A stretch of 64,000 nucleotides of DNA from Deltaproteobacteria bacterium (GTDB lineage: Bacteria; Myxococcota; JADLHZ01), in assembly GCA_020848545.1 (NCBI GenBank), contig JADLHZ010000012.1, positions 186,001 to 250,000 of the forward strand, written 5' to 3'. A program made the translations under genes and the position numbers. Below are positions 1-8,324 of this stretch, one piece after another. The stretch's first letter is position 1, and every line of letters starts with the position of its first letter. The notes beneath the pieces were generated by a model. That model ran no database searches, was not told where the DNA came from, and saw only the letters and a program-made list of their open reading frames with translations.

Positions 1-305
1 ACGAGAAACAACAACACCGGCGTCAGCAAGAAGGGCACAATCAACGCCGCACCGAACAAGTGCCAGCCGAGCGACACCGCCGCCGCCGCCAGCGCGATCG
101 ACGCGGCGTATGTCGCGGCAAATCCGAGGGCGACGAGCACTCCAACGATGGCGTCGAGCGGCGACTTCACGCCGTCTTTCAACAAGAGCACGTTGAACCA
201 CAAGCCGAGCGCCGCGCCGACCACGACGAACGAGCGAAGAAAGGTGCGCGTCACCGCCCGGCGAGCCTGCGACAGCTCCGATCGCAAGGCTTCGCCGAAG
301 CTCAT
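1..305 (-). CDS. Membrane protein, N-terminal part (runs off left edge)
   Basis: About 101 codons are visible. The start is MSFGEALRSELSQARR, a charged amphipathic N-terminus, followed by two or three hydrophobic stretches: roughly residues 26-40, 52-72 and 78-101. This suggests a small integral inner-membrane protein. The ATG (305-303) overlaps the TGA of gltX in an ATGA arrangement, so it is probably translated by coupling to gltX as the last visible gene of a gmk-gltX run. No family is recognised, and the C-terminus lies outside the window. Confidence 0.6.
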   Translation of the reverse strand, partial: MSFGEALRSELSQARRAVTRTFLRSFVVVGAALGLWFNVLLLKDGVKSPLDAIVGVLVALGFAATYAASIALAAAAVSLGWHLFGAALIVPFLLTPVLLFL

Positions 306-1729
306 CCGGGCTTCACCACTGCGAGCACCGCGATGGCGTCACGCAGGCGCGTTCTGCACACTTCTTTTCCGAGCACTTCCATCGTCTCGAAGAGCCCGGG
401 CGTTGCCGAGCGGCCGGTGACCGCCACGCGCACCGGCATGAACAGCTCCTTCGGCTTCAGCGCGTTCTTCTCACAGAACGCGCGGAGACGTTCATCGAGG
501 AGCTTCGCTTCCCAACGCACGATCGTGTCGAACTCTTCGCCGAGGAGCTCGAAGGTCTTCTTCGTCTCAGCGGGAGTCTTGCCCTTCGCCACGAGCTCTT
601 CGACCTTGTGCTCCACTTTGCCGCTGAAGAAGAACCCGGCGTAGCTCGCGAAGTCTTCGAGCTTGTCGATGCGCTCCTTCACCAAGGGGATCACGCGCTT
701 CAAGTAGGCGTCGGAGAGCACGTGCCCGCGCAGCACGCCGAGGTAGCGATCATCGTCGAGCTCGCGCAGATAGAGGCCGTTCAACCACGTGAGCTTCGCG
801 AGATCGAAGACCGGACCCCCGAGGCTGATGCGATCGAAGCTGAAGTGCTCGATCATGTCCTTGATCGGGAACTTCTCGCGTTGATCCGGCAGCGTCCAAC
901 CCATGAGCGCCAGATAGTTGAGCATCGCCTCGGGGAGAAACCCGGCGCGCTCGTAGTAGTTGAGCGACACCGGGTTCTTGCGCTTGCTGATCTTCGACTT
1001 GTCGGCGTTTCGCAGCAGCGGCATGTGAATGAACTCGGGCGCCTGCCAGCCGAACGACTTGTAGAGCTGCACGTGCTTCGGCGTCGACGTGATCCATTCT
1101 TCGGCACGAATCACGTGCGTGATTTGCATCATGTGATCGTCGACGACGTTGGCGAGGTGATAGGTCGGAAAGCCGTCGGTCTTCAGCAGTACCTGATCGT
1201 CGATCTCGGCCGCGTCGAACTCGATCGCGCCTCGCAGCTTGTCTTGCACGACGATCTTGCCTTCGGTCGGCAACTTCAAACGAATGACGTGCGGCTCGCT
1301 CGCGCGTGCTTGCGTGTTGTCGAGCCCGCGGCAGTGACGATCGTAGCCGAGACGGCCGCCGGCGGCGCGCTGCTTCGTGCGCAGCTCGTCGAGGCGCTCA
1401 GCGGTGCAGAAGCAGCGGTACGCTTCGCCGCGCTCGATCAGCGTGTGCGCGGCGTCCTTGTAGTGATGCAAACGCTCGGACTGCCGATACGGGCCATGCG
1501 GGCCGCCTTTGTCCGGACCCTCGTCCCACTCGAGCCCTACCCACTTCAGCGAGTGGTAGATCATCTGCTCGCTCTCTTTGGTCGAGCGCGTTTGATCGGT
1601 GTCCTCGATGCGTAGGATGAACTTGCCGCCGTGCTTCTTCGCGAAGGCGTAGTTGAAGAGACCGATATAAGCGGTGCCGACGTGGGGATCGCCAGTCGGA
1701 GAAGGCGCGATGCGAACGCGAACGGTCAT
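302..1729 (-). CDS. gltX: Glutamyl-tRNA synthetase
   Basis: Charges tRNA-Glu with glutamate in the cytoplasm, a class I aminoacyl-tRNA synthetase. The 475 residues match the family length. The class I signature HIGH appears as PHVGT (about 15-19) after RIAPSPTGD, and the KMSKS loop as KISKR (about 246-250). CFC (106-108) with C133 in YDRHC resembles the zinc-binding insertion found in many bacterial GltX. The anticodon-binding domain occupies roughly residues 310-475. The gene sits 11 nt downstream of gmk on the same strand, and its stop overlaps the start of the following membrane-protein gene. Whether it also charges tRNA-Gln cannot be told from the sequence. Confidence 0.96.
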   Translation of the reverse strand: MTVRVRIAPSPTGDPHVGTAYIGLFNYAFAKKHGGKFILRIEDTDQTRSTKESEQMIYHSLKWVGLEWDEGPDKGGPHGPYRQSERLHHYKDAAHTLIERGEAYRCFCTAERLDELRTKQRAAGGRLGYDRHCRGLDNTQARASEPHVIRLKLPTEGKIVVQDKLRGAIEFDAAEIDDQVLLKTDGFPTYHLANVVDDHMMQITHVIRAEEWITSTPKHVQLYKSFGWQAPEFIHMPLLRNADKSKISKRKNPVSLNYYERAGFLPEAMLNYLALMGWTLPDQREKFPIKDMIEHFSFDRISLGGPVFDLAKLTWLNGLYLRELDDDRYLGVLRGHVLSDAYLKRVIPLVKERIDKLEDFASYAGFFFSGKVEHKVEELVAKGKTPAETKKTFELLGEEFDTIVRWEAKLLDERLRAFCEKNALKPKELFMPVRVAVTGRSATPGLFETMEVLGKEVCRTRLRDAIAVLAVVKPG

Positions 1730-1740
1730 GGCCGGCGCGT

Positions 1741-2394
1741 TTAGCGGGAACCCGAGGTGTTGTCAGCGGTGAGGATCGCCTTGAGCACGGCGGCCTTGTC
1801 CATCCGGCGAATGCGCTCGACGTGGACGACGGCGGCGAGGGCATCGCTCGCTTTGTCGAGGTCGTCGTTGACGATGAGATAATCGTAGATCGACGCCGCT
1901 TCGATCTCGCGGCGAGCGTTGAGCAAGCGGAGTTGCACCTGCTCGGGCGATTCGGTGCCGCGGCTCGACAAGCGACGCCTGAGCTCGTTCAGGGACGGCG
2001 GCAAGAGGAACACAAGGAGCGAATCCGGAAGGCGGTCGCGGATGCTCTTGCCGCCTTGGACGTCGATGTCGAGGAGCACGTCTTCGCCTGACTGCAGGCG
2101 GCGGCTCACCTCGCTGTACGCGGTGCCGTACATATTGCCGTGCACCTGCGCCCACTCGATGAAGGCGTTCGTATGGACCATGTCTTCGAATTGGCTCGTC
2201 GAGACGAAGTAATAGTCGATGCCGTTCACTTCACCCGAGCGAGGCGCGCGCGTGGTGTACGAGACGCTCAGCTTGATCTGCGGGAACCGCTTGATCAGCC
2301 TTTGCCCGAGAGTCGTCTTGCCGGTGCCGCTCGCCGCCGAGAGAACGATGGGAATACCGCGCCCCGTCGGGACGTCGATGCGGGTGTCTGGCAC
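1741..2394 (-). CDS. gmk: Guanylate kinase
   Basis: Phosphorylates GMP to GDP with ATP. With the GTG start at 2394 the protein has 217 residues, close to the usual 205-210. The P-loop reads SAASGTGKTT (about 19-28). SVSYTTRAPRSGEVNGIDYYFVS carries the GMP-binding residues. DIDVQGG follows in the core, and the LID region lies near RRRLSSRGTES. The frame stays open upstream to 2604, but that extension is low-complexity and not kinase-like, whereas AGGAGG stands 4 nt before the GTG. A copy of the 13-nt dispersed palindrome covers the start codon and encodes residues 1-4 (VPDT). Gmk lies directly upstream of gltX and is divergent from the large cysteine-rich gene. Confidence 0.93.
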   Translation of the reverse strand: MPDTRIDVPTGRGIPIVLSAASGTGKTTLGQRLIKRFPQIKLSVSYTTRAPRSGEVNGIDYYFVSTSQFEDMVHTNAFIEWAQVHGNMYGTAYSEVSRRLQSGEDVLLDIDVQGGKSIRDRLPDSLLVFLLPPSLNELRRRLSSRGTESPEQVQLRLLNARREIEAASIYDYLIVNDDLDKASDALAAVVHVERIRRMDKAAVLKAILTADNTSGSR

Positions 2395-2395
2395 C
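2383..2395 (-). repeat. Dispersed palindrome copy, over the gmk start codon
   Basis: Plus-strand sequence GGTGTCTGGCACC. On the gmk strand GGTGCCAGACACC contains the GTG start and encodes V-P-D-T. Confidence 0.8.
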
Positions 2396-2398
2396 GTG

Positions 2399-2404
2399 CC
2401 TCCT
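2399..2404 (-). promoter_or_regulatory. Shine-Dalgarno AGGAGG deciding the gmk GTG start
   Basis: A perfect AGGAGG on the minus strand ends 4 nt before GTG 2394. This favours GTG over the open-frame ATG/GTG codons further upstream. The spacing is slightly short. Confidence 0.65.
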
Positions 2405-2520
2405 TGGTCTGCCTGAAGATGTAGAGAAAATTGGTCGCGAGCGCCAGGGGCCGCGCCAGAGACCACGGCAGGCGCTGGCGGCGGCGGTGCTGGCATCCGG
2501 CGGTGCTGGTGCCAGCGGGG

Positions 2521-2545
2521 CTGGTGCCAGACACCCGTCTTCGGA
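2521..2545. repeat. Extended palindrome copy A
   Basis: CTGGTGCCAGACACC followed by CGTCTTCGGA. It matches copy B (2591-2615) over 25 nt with two differences, so homology extends 10 nt beyond the 13-nt core. A third partial unit, GCCCGTCTTCGGA, lies at 2547-2559. Confidence 0.8.
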
Positions 2546-2590
2546 CGCCCGTCTTCGGACGGTCGCGGCATCGCACGCTGGTGGCGGACG

Positions 2591-2615
2591 CTGGTGTCAG
2601 ACACACGTCTTCGGA
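2591..2615. repeat. Extended palindrome copy B
   Basis: CTGGTGTCAGACACA followed by CGTCTTCGGA; direct repeat of copy A, 70 nt downstream of it. Confidence 0.8.
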
Positions 2616-2666
2616 GTTTCGCGGCTAATTTGGCGCTATCGTGCTGTCTTTGCGATACTTTCAGAT

Positions 2667-5600
2667 ATGTCGTTCGGCCGAGCCCTTGTTGTGCTGCGCG
2701 TTGCCGCTGTCGTCGCGGTGGCGCTCTGCGTGCGGTGCACTGGCTGCCTGCCGCCTCTGCTCAGCGACACGTCCGACATCGTCCCATTGCCCGCACCGGA
2801 CGTGTTACCGGAGCCAGATATTCCCGACCCGACCGTCGCCGGACCGGCAACACTTCCGGTGACGACCTGCACCGGCGATCCTGACTGCAGCGGGCCCGCG
2901 GACAAGTGCTGCCCTGTCCCGAACGGCGACTCCGTCTGCGGACGATGCTGCCAGAACAGCGACTGCAACGCCGTGATGGGCGTGGCCCTCGTCTGCGACG
3001 AAGTCGAACGCGTCTGTGTCCCGTGCGCTCGCGCCAGCGGATCCACCGCAACATGCGACACCGGCGAAGTCTGCTGCGCGCCCGGCACCGGCGGCAACGC
3101 GTCGTCGACGAACACGTGCGCGGTCGGGGCGTGCTGCAATAACGCAGACTGCGCGGGCAACGTGTCTGGCACCGTCTGCGTCGCCAACCGATGCACGCTC
3201 GGCGCCTGCACCGGCGAAGGCCTCGTTTGCCAAGGGAGCGGCCTCTGTTGCGGCGGCGTATGCTTGAAGGGCGCGACGTGTTGCAGCCAATCAGATTGCT
3301 CGAATGGACAGGTCTGTAGCGACGGGGCTTGCACCGCTTGCGATGCGACGCACCCTTGCGCCATCGGCGACGTTTGTTGCGGAGGCGCGTGCGTCGCTGG
3401 CAACTGCTGCGCGAGCGACGACTGCGCGAACACGGCACTCGCGTGCGTCAATCACGTGTGTGGCACCTGCACCGTGGGCGGCAGCGACTGCCGTACTTCA
3501 CAGTCTTGTTGCGACGCCCCGACCGCCGGCCCCATGTGCATCGCAGGCACCGAGTGTTGCCCGAGCGTGACGAACAACCTCGCCTGCGACGGCGGCTCAA
3601 ACCCAAAGCAACGCGCGTGCAGCTTCGCGAGCCGCGCCTGCGGAAGCTGCGATCCGACGACCGCGCCGTGTGCCACAGGCAAGACCTGCTGCGGCGGCGG
3701 GTGTGTGACACCAGGCGGTCCACCGCGCGTGCTCGACGCCGAGTGCTGCGCCGGCGCTGACTGCGCTTCGAATGCGTGCGACCCGGCGACGAATCGTTGT
3801 GTCGAGTGTCTGACACCAGGCACCTGCGGCACCCCGACCGGCGCTTTGGGGACAGAGGTTTGCGACGTTCCTTCGCGCGCGTGTGTAGCGTGCGACGCGA
3901 CGCACTCTTGCGGCGGCGGGCAGCTTTGTTGCGGCGGGCTTTGCTTTGCCGGGACCTGTTGCGGCGCCTCGGACTGCACGCTTGCCGCTCCGGTCTGCGA
4001 TGTCGCCACGCATAGCTGCCGCAACTGCGCGCTCGACAGCGACTGTGGCTCTGGACGCGTGTGCGTCGCTTCCGGCGGCGTTGGCGTGTGTCCCGGCCCC
4101 GGGCAGAACTGTCAGTGCCAGAGCGGGAATTGCCACGAAACCGACGCGCAAGTTGCGGCCGACTGTGCCGGCGCGTGCTGCACATACGTTTGCACGGCGG
4201 GCGGCGACTGCTGCGACAACGCCGACTGCAGCGCCGCGAACTACGGTTACAACCCGACGAGCCAGTGTGTCAGCGCGCAAAATGCTGTCGCCGTTCAGGT
4301 CTGTACGGCAGCGCGCCTGTGCGGGTGTCCGGCACCGGGCCCCGATACGTACGTCGATGGAACCATCGGAAGCGACACCATCGGCAACGGCTCCGCCGCC
4401 TGCCCGCTGCGCACGATCACACGCGCGCTCGCGATCCGCGGTGGAACGATCATCAACGTGCGCCCCGGCCGTTATGAGCTCGGTGAAACATTCCCTCTCG
4501 ATCTGCCGGCCAACACGACGCTGCAACGTGACCCCACGTGCGCTGCCGGCGCTGCAATCATCGCGAGAACAGACTCGGCGACGACCTGTCCGGTGCAACG
4601 AGGCTCGGGACCCGCGGTCTCCTGCGCGATCACCGTCAGACAAGCCGGCGTGCAAGTACACGGCTTGAACATCAAGAATCTCCACGGCCGCGCGATTGCG
4701 TTCGGGAGCGGCGCCAACGCCACGAGCGGCGTCGATAGCGGCGTCGTCGGGTGCGAGTCGAGTGTCGCGAACGCGTGCGGCCGCGGCGGTAGCGAACAGC
4801 GCCAAGATCTCGAACCGATCTTCGTTGGCGGCGCGGCCAGCCCCGTCATCGGTCCCGCGGCCGGGAACGCGCTGACGCTCGGTGGCTCGCTCGGCTCCGC
4901 CATCGTCATCGCCGATTCCGCGCAGCCGTCCGTGCGCAACATCGACGGCTTCACCGGCTACGACGATGACGTCATTAGGGTTGTCGACGCCGCCACACCC
5001 GCGCTGACGAATCTCCGCATCAACTGGCCGGCGGGTCCGATCACCGCGAACACCAAGCGCTGCGTGCAAGTGTCTGGCACCGGTGGCGCCACCACCTTGA
5101 GCTCGGTTTGGATGGCCGGCTGCGGCACCGGCGGGGTCATCGTGACACGGGCGCCGAACAGCGCGGTGCCACACACTTTCACCGACGTCCGTGTCGAGAC
5201 GAGCGCCGGTACCCCACAAGGCTTCGGCACCGATCTGAATCGCCGCGAAGGATTCGGCCTTTGGCTGACCGCCACCCAAGGCGTGAGCCCCGTGGTCGTC
5301 ACGGGCGGTCGCTTCGCCAATAATCGCGGCCATGGGGTTGTCGTCCAAGACGCCAGTCTGACGATGAACGGCGCAGTCGTCGAGGCGAACGGCCAGCAGA
5401 CAGCGTCTGGCACCAATTGCTTCGGCGGCAACGGTCTCGACTTGATCTCGGCGCAAGCGATCGCCATCGTCGACGCGTCGACATTTCAAGGAACGCGCGG
5501 ACGCACGTCGCCACCACCCGCGGCGCCTGCGGCGTGCGCGACTGGCAACGGCGTGCACACACAGGGCGGGCAGTTGACGCTGCGCGGGAGTCGGCTCACG

Positions 5601-6098
5601 AACAACCAGTTCGATGGGCTCCTCGTCGACCAGGGGACGCAGGCGGCCATCGTCGAAAACAACTTGTTCATGTCGAACACAGCCAACGGAATCGAGACGC
5701 AGATCGTAAACACGCAGCTAGGTGCATGCACCGGCGCAACGTGCGTCGGCGGTAACAATCGCTTCCGCGAGTGCCCGACGACGCCAGGGGGAAACAATCG
5801 CGCGAATCTGTGCTTCGTCACGACGGCGCTCGTCTTCGTGCCGCCGGTCTTGAACGCAGAGAACAACCGCTGGCTGAACGCGCCCCCAGACGTGAGCGGC
5901 GACGACAACCCACCGCCGCCCATCCCGAGCGCCCCTCGCGACGTCATCATCTACAACCCTTTTGCCAACGGGACGCTTCATTGCGGGGGGCTCGGCACTC
6001 ACGACGTCATCATTGTCTCGAGCCCGTCGTCCTTCTTCGGCCTCGGCCCGAGCGTCGTGAACTTGAATCCCACGCAAACGCCGCTTACCTGTCCCTGA
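2667..6098 (+). CDS. Large secreted cysteine-rich protein with C-terminal beta-helix
   Basis: 1143 residues from ATG 2667. The frame is open further upstream, but only this start gives an export signal: MSFGRALVVLRVAAVVAVALCV, with cysteines at RCTGC that could be lipidated. Residues about 50-560 form many degenerate 30-45-residue units with CC pairs, such as CCGG-x-C and CCxxxDC. These resemble cysteine-rich repeats of predicted myxobacterial surface proteins. From DTYVDGTIGSD (about 570) the protein changes to a DUF1565/pectate-lyase-like right-handed beta-helix: VRPGRYEL, parallel turns, then repeated asparagine ladders such as NNRWLN. A binding or adhesion role is inference. Seven copies of the dispersed palindrome lie in frame. 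The stop overlaps the next gene's ATG (TGATG). Confidence 0.8.
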   Translation: MSFGRALVVLRVAAVVAVALCVRCTGCLPPLLSDTSDIVPLPAPDVLPEPDIPDPTVAGPATLPVTTCTGDPDCSGPADKCCPVPNGDSVCGRCCQNSDCNAVMGVALVCDEVERVCVPCARASGSTATCDTGEVCCAPGTGGNASSTNTCAVGACCNNADCAGNVSGTVCVANRCTLGACTGEGLVCQGSGLCCGGVCLKGATCCSQSDCSNGQVCSDGACTACDATHPCAIGDVCCGGACVAGNCCASDDCANTALACVNHVCGTCTVGGSDCRTSQSCCDAPTAGPMCIAGTECCPSVTNNLACDGGSNPKQRACSFASRACGSCDPTTAPCATGKTCCGGGCVTPGGPPRVLDAECCAGADCASNACDPATNRCVECLTPGTCGTPTGALGTEVCDVPSRACVACDATHSCGGGQLCCGGLCFAGTCCGASDCTLAAPVCDVATHSCRNCALDSDCGSGRVCVASGGVGVCPGPGQNCQCQSGNCHETDAQVAADCAGACCTYVCTAGGDCCDNADCSAANYGYNPTSQCVSAQNAVAVQVCTAARLCGCPAPGPDTYVDGTIGSDTIGNGSAACPLRTITRALAIRGGTIINVRPGRYELGETFPLDLPANTTLQRDPTCAAGAAIIARTDSATTCPVQRGSGPAVSCAITVRQAGVQVHGLNIKNLHGRAIAFGSGANATSGVDSGVVGCESSVANACGRGGSEQRQDLEPIFVGGAASPVIGPAAGNALTLGGSLGSAIVIADSAQPSVRNIDGFTGYDDDVIRVVDAATPALTNLRINWPAGPITANTKRCVQVSGTGGATTLSSVWMAGCGTGGVIVTRAPNSAVPHTFTDVRVETSAGTPQGFGTDLNRREGFGLWLTATQGVSPVVVTGGRFANNRGHGVVVQDASLTMNGAVVEANGQQTASGTNCFGGNGLDLISAQAIAIVDASTFQGTRGRTSPPPAAPAACATGNGVHTQGGQLTLRGSRLTNNQFDGLLVDQGTQAAIVENNLFMSNTANGIETQIVNTQLGACTGATCVGGNNRFRECPTTPGGNNRANLCFVTTALVFVPPVLNAENNRWLNAPPDVSGDDNPPPPIPSAPRDVIIYNPFANGTLHCGGLGTHDVIIVSSPSSFFGLGPSVVNLNPTQTPLTCP
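3161..3173 (+). repeat. Dispersed palindrome variant in cysteine-rich gene
   Basis: CGTGTCTGGCACC, read V-S-G-T in NVSGTVCV. Confidence 0.65.
3455..3467 (+). repeat. Dispersed palindrome variant in cysteine-rich gene
   Basis: CGTGTGTGGCACC, read V-C-G-T; two changes from the core. Confidence 0.5.
3700..3712 (+). repeat. Dispersed palindrome copy in cysteine-rich gene
   Basis: GGTGTGTGACACC, one change from the core, read in another frame as C-V-T-P. Confidence 0.65.
3805..3817 (+). repeat. Dispersed palindrome copy in cysteine-rich gene
   Basis: AGTGTCTGACACC, read E-C-L-T-P. Confidence 0.75.
4324..4336 (+). repeat. Dispersed palindrome variant in cysteine-rich gene
   Basis: GGTGTCCGGCACC, read G-C-P-A-P; two changes from the core. 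Confidence 0.45.
5069..5081 (+). repeat. Dispersed palindrome variant in beta-helix part
   Basis: AGTGTCTGGCACC, read V-S-G-T. Confidence 0.65.
5402..5414 (+). repeat. Dispersed palindrome variant in beta-helix part
   Basis: AGCGTCTGGCACC, read A-S-G-T. Confidence 0.55.
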
Positions 6099-7063
6099 TG
6101 ATCACCAACCGCACGCCGACCGTTCTGGATCTGACGACGGTCGACCTCCCTTCGACGACGCTCGGACCGCTCGCTGGTGTCAGACACGCGCACGTCCGCG
6201 ATCGTCTTTGGCGCGCGCTCCATCACAAGCGCTGGTACTACTTTTCGGTCGCTGATTCAGCGACCTTTCTCGGCTGCTCGATCGTGGATCTCGGTTATCT
6301 CTGCAAAGGATTCGTCTACCTCGTCGATCGTCCCGCTCGCCGCATGTTGATCCACCGTCAGTCGCTGTTACCTGGCGGTCCGTGGTGTCGCGTCGAGCGC
6401 TCGGCGAGCGGTCCGAGCGGCGCGCGTTTTCGCAGTCCAACGCTCGGGCTGCGCTTTACCCGCGAGGCGTCCGGCGCGTTCTCGCTCAAGGGTTCCGCGC
6501 GAGGACTCCGCTTTTCACTAGTGCTCGCACCCAGTGGAGAACCCATCGTCGCAGCGAACACGCTGCCGACCGCTGCGACCAGCGCTACCGAGAAGGGTCT
6601 CGCGTACCACGTCCGCGGCAATATCGAGGCCGCTGGGCGCCGCTTCGACATGCAGAACGCTTTCGGCGGCAGCGATTTCACGGACGGCTATCTGCCCCGT
6701 CACACGCTGTGGCGATGGGCGAACGTGTCGGCCGCCGTGGCCGGACACGACTTCGGCCTGAACCTCGTGCAAGGCTACATGGGAGCATGCGAATGCGTCG
6801 CGCTCGTCGACGGCGAAGTAACGTCGCTCGGCGAGGGCATCATCGATCGACCGGCGAATCCGATGGACCACTGGCGCGTACGCACAGCTTGCCATCGTGT
6901 CGATCTCAAATTTGCGCCGGTGGCGATGCATGAGGACGCGACCGACCTCGGCGTCATTCACGCCAAGTTCCATCAGCCGATAGGCACTTACTCGGGCCGG
7001 GTCCTCGACCTCGCGATCGACGATGCGCTCGGTGTCTGCGAAGATCAGGACGTGCTCTGGTGA
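6098..7063 (+). CDS. DUF2804 family protein
   Basis: 321 residues. The ATG shares its A with the TGA of the preceding gene, so translation is probably coupled. The segment GGSDFTDGYLPRHTLWRWANVS followed by GLNLVQGY is what I know as the DUF2804 core, a lipocalin-like beta fold of unknown function. W/H/R-rich strands are spread over the whole length, and no signal peptide or membrane segment is seen. Near the N-terminus (about residue 27) a palindrome copy encodes GVRH just before the first conserved strand. What it does, and why it follows the cysteine-rich gene, is unknown. Confidence 0.75.
   Translation: MITNRTPTVLDLTTVDLPSTTLGPLAGVRHAHVRDRLWRALHHKRWYYFSVADSATFLGCSIVDLGYLCKGFVYLVDRPARRMLIHRQSLLPGGPWCRVERSASGPSGARFRSPTLGLRFTREASGAFSLKGSARGLRFSLVLAPSGEPIVAANTLPTAATSATEKGLAYHVRGNIEAAGRRFDMQNAFGGSDFTDGYLPRHTLWRWANVSAAVAGHDFGLNLVQGYMGACECVALVDGEVTSLGEGIIDRPANPMDHWRVRTACHRVDLKFAPVAMHEDATDLGVIHAKFHQPIGTYSGRVLDLAIDDALGVCEDQDVLW
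6176..6188 (+). repeat. Dispersed palindrome copy in DUF2804 gene
   Basis: GGTGTCAGACACG, opposite orientation to the copies in the preceding gene; read G-V-R-H. Confidence 0.7.
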
Positions 7064-7065
7064 CG

Positions 7066-7078
7066 GGTGTCTGACACC
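7066..7078. repeat. Exact dispersed palindrome, 2 nt after a stop codon
   Basis: GGTGTCTGACACC lies in the 37-nt gap between convergent genes. With the flanking G and G the arms extend to 7 bp. It could form a short hairpin in either transcript, but no T-run follows. Confidence 0.8.
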
Positions 7079-7100
7079 GGTCGCTGTATCCGACGGCAGT

Positions 7101-8324
7101 TCAGGGCCGAATCGGCGCCAGACAGCCCACGTTTTGCGCCGCCGCCAAGTAATCGGCGACCCGGGTGGCGCCCATGAGATCACCGTCGTATTCGCCTTCG
7201 ATCAACGTGATCCGGGCAGGGTCGATCCCGGCGTCGAGATAGGCGTTGAGATCAGTGTCCTTGTTGCCGATCGCGGCGTCGAAGAGGACGCCTTTGTCGT
7301 TGACGAGCTCATCGAGATACGCTCGCTTGTATTCATAGGCCGCGCTGCCAAGCTCGCCGATGTTGCTCTGCGCCAGGTGAAACGTTCCACGCGGGAAGCC
7401 GTTATCCAAGAACCACTGGCGCGTGCCGTTCGTCAGTCGCTCCGGTCGCGCGGTGAGGTTGATGATCCGATACCCTTTCGCGAAATAGGCCTGCATCAGC
7501 TCCGGCGCGCCCGTCTGCGCGAGCGGCGAGTTCGCGTCGAGCCACGACCACGCCCCATCTGTCTCTTGCGTGGTCATCGTCCCGTCAATGTCACTAACGA
7601 CCGCGCGCGTGCCTTTCGGCCAAACGTGCAGCCAAAAATTCGCCTCGCTGTGGTCGCCCTTCACCAGCATCTTCACGCGAAAATCGCCGGCAGGAAGCGC
7701 CGCGGCGACAGGAACGCGGAAGAACACCCGGCCGCCGGTGTCAGACACTCCGTTCGTCGTCGGATAGTCGCCGTCGTCGCTCGTCCAGGTCGTGCCGATC
7801 TTCGACCACGCCCCGCATTGGCGCTCGATCCAGACTTCGACTTTTTCGTGCACGAGATCCGCGTCGAAGGGGCCGTAAGCGAACTTGCCGATCAAGATTT
7901 GCTCGTCGCCAGGGTTGACGATGGTGTCGATGCCGCGATGATTTGCGCTGCCTTGCAGAACGGTGAAGAAGCGGGTCGTCGGACGATCAAAGGTTTCAGT
8001 GCCGCTGTCGGGCTGAAACGCAGCCGTGCACGCGGAGGCCGCCGTCGCCGTGCGCGTGTCGCAGCCGCCCGTAGTGGATCCTGCGTTCGTGCTGGGCGTC
8101 TCGGTGTCGACATCGTCGCCGCCGTCATCGGTTTCGGTCACAGGGGCGCTGTCGGACGCCTCGCCCTCAGACGACGCGCCGCTTGGAGCGCCGGGTGAAG
8201 TGTCTGACACCGACGCCTGGGCCGGCAACTTCGGACTTTCAGGAACGTCGCGCTCCGGTGGCTTTGTGACGCCGCAAGCGGAGACGAAAAGTCCAACGAG
8301 GACAATGAGTCGCAGCGCGCCCAT
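7101..8324 (-). CDS. Lipoprotein with LNS2 (lipin-type) HAD phosphatase domain
   Basis: 407 residues from ATG 8324, which has GGAGG 5 nt upstream. MGALRLIVLVGLFVSACG is a lipoprotein signal (lipobox VSAC). An acidic, Ser/Pro-rich linker follows to about 110, and a beta-sandwich-like segment (about 130-245) precedes the HAD domain. That domain has the catalytic DIDGT motif in VVSDIDGTMTT, NLTARPERL as motif II, a lysine in YEYKRAYL, and GNKDTDLNAYLDAGI as motif III. These match the LNS2 domain of eukaryotic lipins and of bacterial relatives, where it removes phosphate from phosphatidic acid or inositol-type substrates. Export to the envelope and a lipid substrate are inferred. Two palindrome copies encode VSDT, both in loops or linkers. 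Confidence 0.82.
   Translation of the reverse strand: MGALRLIVLVGLFVSACGVTKPPERDVPESPKLPAQASVSDTSPGAPSGASSEGEASDSAPVTETDDGGDDVDTETPSTNAGSTTGGCDTRTATAASACTAAFQPDSGTETFDRPTTRFFTVLQGSANHRGIDTIVNPGDEQILIGKFAYGPFDADLVHEKVEVWIERQCGAWSKIGTTWTSDDGDYPTTNGVSDTGGRVFFRVPVAAALPAGDFRVKMLVKGDHSEANFWLHVWPKGTRAVVSDIDGTMTTQETDGAWSWLDANSPLAQTGAPELMQAYFAKGYRIINLTARPERLTNGTRQWFLDNGFPRGTFHLAQSNIGELGSAAYEYKRAYLDELVNDKGVLFDAAIGNKDTDLNAYLDAGIDPARITLIEGEYDGDLMGATRVADYLAAAQNVGCLAPIRP
7737..7749 (+). repeat. Dispersed palindrome copy in LNS2 gene
   Basis: GGTGTCAGACACT on the plus strand; in the minus-strand gene it is read V-S-D-T in a loop (NGVSDTGG). Confidence 0.7.
8199..8211 (+). repeat. Dispersed palindrome copy in LNS2 gene linker
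   Basis: AGTGTCTGACACC; encodes V-S-D-T in the low-complexity linker after the lipobox. Confidence 0.75.

Larger units (their letters stand above)
2395..2666. other. Divergent intergenic region with repeat copies
   Basis: 272 nt between gmk (minus) and the cysteine-rich gene (plus). It holds two long direct-repeat copies of the dispersed palindrome (2521-2545 and 2591-2615) and further CCCGTCTTCGGA units between them. Both frames stay open, but the translated sequence is low-complexity and I see no gene. The promoters of both flanking genes must lie here; no convincing -35/-10 pair is visible. Confidence 0.6.

Noticed and set aside
3597-5558. Long minus-strand open frame over the cysteine-rich gene
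   Set aside because: Arginine/alanine-rich, no domain, no ribosome site; the plus strand has a signal peptide and regular cysteine units.
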